Shown here piece after piece: positions 1-5,051 of a stretch of DNA of 5,051 nt. The DNA comes from an uncultured Porphyromonadaceae bacterium. GTDB taxonomy: Bacteria; Bacteroidota; Bacteroidia; Bacteroidales; Muribaculaceae. The position numbers were made by a program, and so were the translations under genes. Location: assembly GCA_900555915.1 (NCBI GenBank), contig USNC01000130.1, positions 1-5,051 on the forward strand. Reading direction: 5' to 3'. Position 1 is the first letter of the stretch. Each line of letters opens with the position of its first letter. The notes below the pieces were generated by a model. The model was not told the DNA's origin and did no database searches. It saw nothing but the letters and a program-made list of their open reading frames with translations.

Positions 1-44
1 CACGCGTAAGATCGTCGGCAGCGTCAGATGTGTATAAGAGACAG
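1..44 (+). other. Illumina Nextera (Tn5 tagmentation) adapter, non-genomic contig-end contamination
   Basis: This stretch parses completely as a Nextera i5-side adapter. Bases 1-3 (CAC) match the end of the P5 arm. Bases 4-11 (GCGTAAGA) match an i5 index that I recall as S517/N517. Bases 12-25 (TCGTCGGCAGCGTC) are the Read 1 transposase adapter. Bases 26-44 (AGATGTGTATAAGAGACAG) are the 19-base Tn5 mosaic end. Every base is accounted for, so chance or a real Tn5 insertion is not a sensible alternative. The adapter joins genomic DNA at 44/45. It probably came from reads that ran through a short insert and were not trimmed before assembly. It should be masked, and nothing biological should be inferred from it. 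Confidence 0.98.
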
Positions 45-150
45 GTATTGTCTCCTTGGGCTCATCATAGTTATCCATCTCGAAGAGATCGCACGATGTC
101 ATGCCGAACATCAATGACAGAGCGGCGGTCAATATATGAAACTTTTTCAT
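45..150 (-). CDS. Small lipoprotein downstream of susCD, N-terminal fragment (DUF3823-like)
   Basis: Only the first 35 codons are native; the rest is lost at the contig end. Translation from the ATG at 150-148 begins MKKFHILTAALSLMFGMTSC, a short basic start, a hydrophobic stretch and a lipobox-like MTSC with the lipidated cysteine at residue 20. Acidic residues follow the cysteine (D21, E24, D26), as is common in Bacteroidota lipoproteins exported to the surface. The next segment, MDNYDEPKETI (residues 25-35), resembles the start of DUF3823 proteins, where a D-N-Y-D-x-P segment follows the lipid cysteine and precedes a beta-sandwich domain. DUF3823 genes commonly sit just after susCD in PULs, and this one starts 41 bases after the susD stop. 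From family context it is probably an outer-surface accessory protein, but its activity is unknown. The family call rests on about 15 residues. A SusE/SusF-like or other PUL lipoprotein is the alternative. The frame stays open through the adapter, so any residue encoded beyond base 45 is artefact. Confidence 0.72.
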
Positions 151-171
151 TTTGTGTAGTCTGAATTAATG
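151..171 (-). promoter_or_regulatory. AT-rich translation leader of the DUF3823-like gene
   Basis: Read on the minus strand, the 21 bases before the ATG are A-rich and contain no GGAGG-like Shine-Dalgarno sequence. This is normal for Bacteroidota, where initiation depends largely on unstructured A/U-rich leaders. The leader holds CATTAATTCAGA (171-160), ending nine bases before the start codon. A near-identical 12-mer lies before susD. No Bacteroidales -7 promoter element (TAnnTTTG) is visible in the whole 151-191 gap, which supports co-transcription from upstream. Confidence 0.4.
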
Positions 172-191
172 AAAACTGTGTTTACCATTTA

Positions 192-2249
192 TCAGCGGTT
201 GGGCTGCTGATCGATGACAGAACTCTTCACCACCTCTCCTCCGGGAATGGAGAAATAGTAATCCACCTGATTATAACTGAGCTGCTTGTCGGCCATGTTC
301 TGGAAATGGGTGTCGAAGAAATACTTGCCGTTAGCGGTGCAGTAGAAAGGATACAGACCGCGGAAGCGGTAGTTGTTGCCGTTGCTGAAGGAATCCTTGT
401 CGCGAACCTCACCCCAGAAGCCGTCGCGGCCCTCATAGTGCTGCACGCGCCAGCGGCGGAGATCCCACTTTGTCTGGTGCTCGAAGGCGAGTTCCTTGCG
501 GCGTTCGCGTCTCACGGTATTGCGGCTCTCCTCATTGCCTGTGAGGGATACGGTCAGCTGGTCGGCGCCCGCACGCTCACGTATGTCGCGGATAGCCTGG
601 GTGGCTACGCCGAGCATGTCGGTCCCGTCGGGAGAGGGGACGCCGGCCATCGCAAGTTCCACGGCTGCCTCCGCGGCGTCGAGAAGCACTTCCGCATAGC
701 GCATGAGGATATAAGGCTGGTCGCACACTCCCTCACGTCCGCCACGGAAATTGGGATCAAGCCATTTGCGGGTGACAAGACCCGTGACGCCACTCTCGCC
801 CCAACCTCTGTAAGGACCGCAGGGGCCTGTGGCGGGATGGTCCTTGCCGTCGGCGCCGACTACGTATTTCACTTCTGTCGGAGAGTTGCTCAGCACGAGG
901 TCGTCGCCATATTTAGATTCAGTGAAGCTCTGCGGAGCGTTGCCGTAGGAATAGTCATTCATCAGGTGTGTCACGGGAAGGGAGCCGGTGTATGATCCAG
1001 CCCACATGTCGACCGTGCCGTCGGCGAATTTATCGCCCGGGAAAATCACCTGGGCACGCAGGCGGGGTTCCGCATTGCGGAAGAAGTCAAGAGGACTGTC
1101 ATACATGATGTATTCACCCTCCATGATGTTGTCGCCGGTAGTCACCTTCAGTGTGCCGTCGGAATATCTGGGGAAACCGTCGAAGAGTTCCACGAAATCC
1201 GCTGTCGGGCAGGTTCCGCAGCTCAGCGGCGAGTGTGCCGGATACGAGAAGTTCATCATGTAAGGGCTGTTGTATGAGTCGTAGCTGTGGGTAAGGGTCG
1301 GATACTCATACTCCCTCACCCAGATGTGTTCGGGGCTGTTGGCGTCGGCGATCATGTCCACCAGATTCTCGAACTGGGCATTGGCGTCGTCGGCGCTCCA
1401 CTTGGCTTTGTGAAGAGAATACTTTCCTTCGCTGATGATTGTGGAAGCGGCCTTGTAAGCCTCGGAGAAGTAGCGCTTCGACGCATTCTCCCAGCTGTCG
1501 GGGGCGAAGCCCATCACGCGCACGCCGGTCTTGGTGCCGAATCCGGTCAGATGCCCGTCGACAGTCTGATTGTATTTGGCTACAGAGCCTGCGTAAAGCA
1601 TCGCGCTCGCCTTGTATGCCAGGGCCACACTGCGGTTGGCGTATCCGCGCTTCGCGCTCTGGTTGCTCATCAGGCTGATGGCCTTGTCGTAGTCGGCGAG
1701 AATCTGGTCCCAGGTCTCTTCCTCGCTTGAGCGGGGCACCTCGAGCTCATTGTCGCCGGGATAGTTGATCACTTTGGTGACGAGGGGGATGCCGCCGTAG
1801 CGCATCGCCATCTTCGTGAATATGTAGGCCCTCAGGAAATATGCGTGGCCCAGATAGTCGTTGAAGGCTATCGCGGAGTAGTTGCCCTGATAGTCGGGAA
1901 GATCCTCGATAAGGGTGTTGATCTTTCGGAGAGTCTCGAAAGCCGCGCCCCAATACTGGCTGCTCTCGCCGGTGAAAGCGGAGACGATACCGTCGCGGCC
2001 CACCGCCTCGCCTGTGCCTTCCACACCCTTCGACACGAGCCATCCGTTGCGGTCATGTCCACGCTGGGGAAGATACTTGAAATCCTCCATCGGGAGATTG
2101 GAATATATCTCCGACATATAGATCTCCATGCCGGCGTCGTTGCTCAGCAGGTCATCTTCTGTCATCATGCCTTTCGGCGCTATGTCAAGATCGGCGCATG
2201 AGGCGAGCATGCCAAGACCGATAATTGATGATAATATGATTTTCTTCAT
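192..2249 (-). CDS. SusD/RagB-family glycan-binding outer-membrane lipoprotein
   Basis: A complete 685-residue protein. In characterised systems SusD-like proteins bind glycan (or peptide, in RagB) at the cell surface and act as a hinged lid on the SusC barrel. The N-terminus MKKIILSSIIGLGMLASC is a type II signal peptide with lipobox LASC and lipidated Cys18, followed by D20 and D22; it fixes the start at 2249. N-terminal SusD hallmarks are LDIAPKG (21-27), the helix WGAAFETLRKINTLIEDLP (100-118) and AYFLRAYIFTKMAMRYGGIP (136-155), all in the TPR-like region (SusD-like_3 type). C-terminal RagB/SusD hallmarks are YILMRYAEVLLDAAEAA (513-529), AIRDIRERAG (552-561) and RRERRKELAFE (580-590) followed by WDLRRW (595-600). 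It is longer than B. theta SusD (about 550 residues), within the wider family range. A CGTC motif (344-347) stands out. The gene starts 19 bases after susC and ends 41 bases before the next lipoprotein gene, so it is likely in one operon. The ligand cannot be predicted from sequence alone. Confidence 0.97.
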   Translation of the reverse strand: MKKIILSSIIGLGMLASCADLDIAPKGMMTEDDLLSNDAGMEIYMSEIYSNLPMEDFKYLPQRGHDRNGWLVSKGVEGTGEAVGRDGIVSAFTGESSQYWGAAFETLRKINTLIEDLPDYQGNYSAIAFNDYLGHAYFLRAYIFTKMAMRYGGIPLVTKVINYPGDNELEVPRSSEEETWDQILADYDKAISLMSNQSAKRGYANRSVALAYKASAMLYAGSVAKYNQTVDGHLTGFGTKTGVRVMGFAPDSWENASKRYFSEAYKAASTIISEGKYSLHKAKWSADDANAQFENLVDMIADANSPEHIWVREYEYPTLTHSYDSYNSPYMMNFSYPAHSPLSCGTCPTADFVELFDGFPRYSDGTLKVTTGDNIMEGEYIMYDSPLDFFRNAEPRLRAQVIFPGDKFADGTVDMWAGSYTGSLPVTHLMNDYSYGNAPQSFTESKYGDDLVLSNSPTEVKYVVGADGKDHPATGPCGPYRGWGESGVTGLVTRKWLDPNFRGGREGVCDQPYILMRYAEVLLDAAEAAVELAMAGVPSPDGTDMLGVATQAIRDIRERAGADQLTVSLTGNEESRNTVRRERRKELAFEHQTKWDLRRWRVQHYEGRDGFWGEVRDKDSFSNGNNYRFRGLYPFYCTANGKYFFDTHFQNMADKQLSYNQVDYYFSIPGGEVVKSSVIDQQPNR

Positions 2250-2268
2250 TTCGTTTCTGAATTGATGG
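2250..2268 (-). promoter_or_regulatory. susC-susD intergenic leader without Shine-Dalgarno
   Basis: The 19 bases between the susC TAA and the susD ATG read CCATCAATTCAGAAACGAA on the minus strand. There is no Shine-Dalgarno match and no room for a separate promoter, so susD is very likely translated from the susC transcript. The 12-mer CATCAATTCAGA (2267-2256) matches the motif before the downstream lipoprotein gene at 11 of 12 positions; here it ends six bases from the ATG rather than nine. Confidence 0.45.
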
Positions 2269-5051
2269 TTAGAAAGAGAGGTTCACACCGAATGTATATG
2301 TCCGGTTGAGAGGATACAGACGGCCGTTGTCAGAATCGGGGTGTTCCGGATCCACAAACTTCACTTTCGTGAATGTCAGAGGGTTGTAGCAGTTGAAGTA
2401 GAAACGTATGGTGTTGCCCTTCAGCAGTTTTTCCGGCAGTGTGTAGCCGAGTTCGAGGCTCTTCAGGCGCAGATAGTCGGTGGAGACTCTGTTGAAAGTG
2501 GAGTTCCCCTTCGGTCCGCGGTCGCCGAATGCGTAGTGTCCGCTAACCCATTCAGCCGCCGGGTCATAGACATCGGCGTTGGGGTCGACGGTGTGCCATC
2601 TGTCGAGAAACTGGGTGAGGACGCCGCCGCCGTTCTGGCCGAAGAGTCTGTAGAGAGGCTCGGTGTATTCCATAGAACCCATCGCGGAGCCCTGCCAGAG
2701 CATGTTGAAATCGAAATCTTTCCAGCCTACGTTGACATCAAGCGAGAAGTTCATCCATGGAGTCTGGTCGAAGGCATAGGGGTGTTCGTCCTCGCCGTTG
2801 ATCTCGCCGTCGCCGTTCCAGTCCAGATATTTATAATCGCCGGGGAGCACGTCGCGCTCAGTATAAAGCGGGTTGTTCCATATATCATACCAGTTTTCGT
2901 AGCGGCCATTGCCTTCATAGCCGAACTGGACACCCTGGAAGCGGTTGTTGAGATTGTCATGGCGCCATTTGTCATAAGAGTTGGCGTAAGGACCGTTCTG
3001 CACCGCTGTCATGTACTTGTTGCGGGTGATGGAGAATATTCCGCGGGCGTTCCAGCTCCAGTCGCCGGTGCTGTAGCGGTGGGTGAGTGCCACCTCAAGA
3101 CCGTAATGGCGGTCGGAGTTGACATTCTCCAGAGGTGCTGTAGCGCCTACCACTGTCGGGAGGTCGCCGCCACGGCGCTCGAAAAGTCCCGAACGGTTTC
3201 TGACGAAGTAGTCTATGCTCGCGCCGATGATGCCGTTGCGGCCCTCGAAGTCGACTCCTATGTTGAATGTCTTCGACTTGTACCAGCTCAGCAATTCGTT
3301 GGGAATGGCCGAGGGATTGGCTCCGTAGATATATTTGCCGTCGAATATGTAGCCCGGGGCGTAGCCGTTGTAGTTGCCGTTGTCGCCGGCCGTACCGCCG
3401 CGGTAGGTGTAGCCCTGCAGCCATTCATAGTTGATGGAGCCGTCGTCGCCGAGCACACCGTAGCTTGCCCTGATCTTTAACTGGTTGACGAACCCGTTGA
3501 CATCGATCTTCTCCCTGAACCAGGGTTCCTGCGAGATGCGCCAGCCTGCCGATACTGAAGGGAAGAAGCCCCAGCGGTGCCCCTTGGCGAATTTGGATGA
3601 GCCGTCGTAGCGGAACTGCCCTTCGATAAGATAGCGGCTGTCGAAATCATATGTCACACGACCGATAAATGCACGGTTGCCGAAATCATATAGAGAACCG
3701 AGGTCTGTATTCATGGATCCGACCTGTCCTTCCTCCACACCGGCCAGGAGATAAGGCACGGTGAAGGCGAGGTCGCGGTAGGCGTAGAAATTGTCGCCGT
3801 GGCGGCTGGTGGACTCATAACCTACCACCGCTCCAACATTGTGAACCTCATTGAATGTGCGGAGATAATTAAGAGTGAACTGGACCATGAACTGAGACTT
3901 GTCGTAGAACTCACGGCGCATGTTGGATGGCGATGTCTCGGAGAATACCTTGGAGGTATATGTTCCGTCAGCCTCGTTGTAGGCATATTGTGTGAACTCT
4001 TTCTTGAAAATCTCATTATTGTCGATGGTGTAGTCATAGCTTACGAGCGCCTTGGCCGACAGTCCTTCCAAAGCCGACGTCCACTTGCCGAAATCAAGAT
4101 TGAGGGCGGCGCTTGACTGGAACATCTTCCTTTTATACTTGCGGTAGCCTGCATAGTCGCTCGACATCATAGCCACCGTATTGCGCTCGAGGTCGAGACC
4201 CGCGTAGTTGAGCATGGTGCGTTCCGGATCCGCATAGGCGGGATGAAGCACTCCCTGCGACCAATAATTGCGGATGATATCCACCGAACTGTACCAGGGC
4301 GTGTTGCGTTCATCTGCCATTCCGGATATGTTGAGGTCGAGTTTCACTCCGTCCCAGATAGTGGTCTGGATATTGCTGCGGAGATTGATCTTGTTGTAGT
4401 TGAGATCGCCCGATTTGAACATGCCTTCCTGATAGATGAAACCCATGCTTGCGAAATATTTCGTGCGCTCGTTTCCGCCCGAGACGCTGACATCGTGCTG
4501 CGTCTGCGGCGACCAGTCGGCGATGACCTCGCTGTTCCAGTCGGTCTGCCGACGGAGTCCGTTCGCGTACGCGTCGAAATCAGACTGGGTATAGTAGAGC
4601 TGTCCGCCGTTGATGTTGGCACGACCCTTCTCATTCCATATTGTCATCGCATCCAGGGCATCGGCGAGTTCCGGCATCGATTTTGGCTTCTGGATGGTGA
4701 ACGATCCGTTATAACTTACCTTAGCCTTGCCTGCGCCTCCCTGCTTGGTTGTGACGAGGAGAACGCCGTTGGCCGCGCGCACACCGTATATGGCGGCTGC
4801 TGCATCCTTCAGCACCGACACATCCTGGATGTCATTGGCATTGATACGCTGGAAATCCTCCACCGTGCGGGGAACTCCGTCGATCACCACGAGAGGTGCT
4901 CCCATGCCGCGGATATCGAAGTTGTTGTTGTATGTGCCGGGTTCGGCGCTCTTCTGCCATACGCGCACACCGGGAATCTTGCCGGTGAGCATGTTCTGGG
5001 GGTTCTCGTTGTTGGTCTTGATCATGGCGTCTCCCTTCAGCTCAGACACGG
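2269..5051 (-). CDS. SusC/RagA-family TonB-dependent outer-membrane transporter, 5' truncated by window edge
   Basis: The C-terminal 926 codons of a SusC-like transporter, which imports the oligosaccharide held by SusD using TonB-ExbBD energy. The plug domain is seen from its early part: LTGKIPGVRVW (21-31), FDIRGMGAPLVVIDGVPR (44-61), and VLKDAAAAIYGVRAANGVLL (79-98), the SusC/RagA signature region. The rest is an outer-membrane barrel with alternating aromatic strands, including FFPSVSAGWRISQEPWF (495-511) and a DxNxDGxI calcium-loop-like segment (D743, N745, D747, G748, I750, D754) of the kind common in this family. It ends in YTFGVNLSF with a terminal Phe, the expected barrel-assembly signal. 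The signal peptide, carboxypeptidase-regulatory-like domain, TonB box and earliest plug residues lie beyond 5051. Whether it carries an STN domain for sigma/anti-sigma signalling cannot be seen. The first in-frame GTG (5049-5047) is an internal valine, not a start. The ligand is unknown because no enzymes flank it here. Confidence 0.97.
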   Translation of the reverse strand, partial: VSELKGDAMIKTNNENPQNMLTGKIPGVRVWQKSAEPGTYNNNFDIRGMGAPLVVIDGVPRTVEDFQRINANDIQDVSVLKDAAAAIYGVRAANGVLLVTTKQGGAGKAKVSYNGSFTIQKPKSMPELADALDAMTIWNEKGRANINGGQLYYTQSDFDAYANGLRRQTDWNSEVIADWSPQTQHDVSVSGGNERTKYFASMGFIYQEGMFKSGDLNYNKINLRSNIQTTIWDGVKLDLNISGMADERNTPWYSSVDIIRNYWSQGVLHPAYADPERTMLNYAGLDLERNTVAMMSSDYAGYRKYKRKMFQSSAALNLDFGKWTSALEGLSAKALVSYDYTIDNNEIFKKEFTQYAYNEADGTYTSKVFSETSPSNMRREFYDKSQFMVQFTLNYLRTFNEVHNVGAVVGYESTSRHGDNFYAYRDLAFTVPYLLAGVEEGQVGSMNTDLGSLYDFGNRAFIGRVTYDFDSRYLIEGQFRYDGSSKFAKGHRWGFFPSVSAGWRISQEPWFREKIDVNGFVNQLKIRASYGVLGDDGSINYEWLQGYTYRGGTAGDNGNYNGYAPGYIFDGKYIYGANPSAIPNELLSWYKSKTFNIGVDFEGRNGIIGASIDYFVRNRSGLFERRGGDLPTVVGATAPLENVNSDRHYGLEVALTHRYSTGDWSWNARGIFSITRNKYMTAVQNGPYANSYDKWRHDNLNNRFQGVQFGYEGNGRYENWYDIWNNPLYTERDVLPGDYKYLDWNGDGEINGEDEHPYAFDQTPWMNFSLDVNVGWKDFDFNMLWQGSAMGSMEYTEPLYRLFGQNGGGVLTQFLDRWHTVDPNADVYDPAAEWVSGHYAFGDRGPKGNSTFNRVSTDYLRLKSLELGYTLPEKLLKGNTIRFYFNCYNPLTFTKVKFVDPEHPDSDNGRLYPLNRTYTFGVNLSF

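Noticed and set aside
26..44. Tn5 mosaic end read as a transposon end or mobile element.
   Set aside because: It is directly preceded by synthetic Read 1 adapter, an index and P5 bases, so it comes from tagmentation library preparation and is not a genomic insertion.
151..191. Promoter or terminator separating susD from the downstream lipoprotein gene.
   Set aside because: The 41-base gap has no TAnnTTTG -7 element and no stem followed by a clear U tract, so an operon continuation is the simpler reading.
306..995. 229-codon open frame on the plus strand opposite susD.
   Set aside because: It lies inside the RagB/SusD C-terminal coding region and its translation looks like a low-complexity Ala/Val-rich shadow with no family match.
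2341..3480. 379-codon open frame on the plus strand opposite susC.
   Set aside because: It is fully antisense to a confidently identified SusC barrel, with no recognisable domain and no initiation context. Long antisense frames are expected in GC-biased coding DNA.
5047..5049. GTG as the start codon of the SusC-like gene.
   Set aside because: It falls inside the plug domain with no signal peptide after it, and the frame is still open at the window edge. It encodes an internal valine in a truncated gene.
2269..5051. A novel system built around this transporter pair.
   Set aside because: Both large proteins carry ordinary SusC and SusD hallmarks in the standard order and spacing, and no unfamiliar gene lies between or inside them. 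Nothing here supports a new system.

Overview
The window is a short piece of a polysaccharide utilization locus (PUL) from a Bacteroidota genome, almost certainly order Bacteroidales. The evidence is an adjacent SusC-like TonB-dependent transporter and SusD-like surface lipoprotein, Bacteroidota-type lipoprotein signal peptides, and AT-rich leaders without an obvious Shine-Dalgarno sequence. The coding DNA looks fairly GC-rich (over half G+C by eye, with G/C-heavy third positions). That would fit a gut Muribaculaceae-like lineage better than a low-GC Bacteroides, but this is inference, not a sequence match.

All genes lie on the minus strand, so transcription runs from high to low coordinates. 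From 5051 to 2269 is a SusC-like outer-membrane transporter that lacks its 5' end because the window stops inside the plug domain. After 19 bases comes a complete SusD-like lipoprotein (2249 to 192). After 41 more bases comes the first 35 codons of a small lipoprotein (150 to 45) whose N-terminus resembles DUF3823 proteins, which are often encoded just downstream of susCD pairs. The spacing suggests one operon. SusD would capture a glycan at the cell surface and close over the SusC barrel, SusC would import it with TonB energy, and the third lipoprotein is probably an accessory surface protein. No glycosidase, lyase, sulfatase or regulator is present, so the target glycan cannot be named.

Bases 1-44 are not genomic. 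They are an Illumina Nextera adapter: the end of the P5 arm, an 8-base i5 index, the Read 1 sequence and the Tn5 mosaic end. Native sequence begins at base 45. The window start is therefore an untrimmed contig end, and the downstream gene is cut by the library fragment, not by biology. The adapter stays open in the gene's frame and would add a false 15-residue tail.

No undescribed system is visible. The points most worth a second look are the adapter and its false protein tail, a shared 12-base motif upstream of both internal start codons, a CxxC motif in SusD, and the short plug-loop form of the SusC. No gene-free stretch longer than 41 genomic bases exists.
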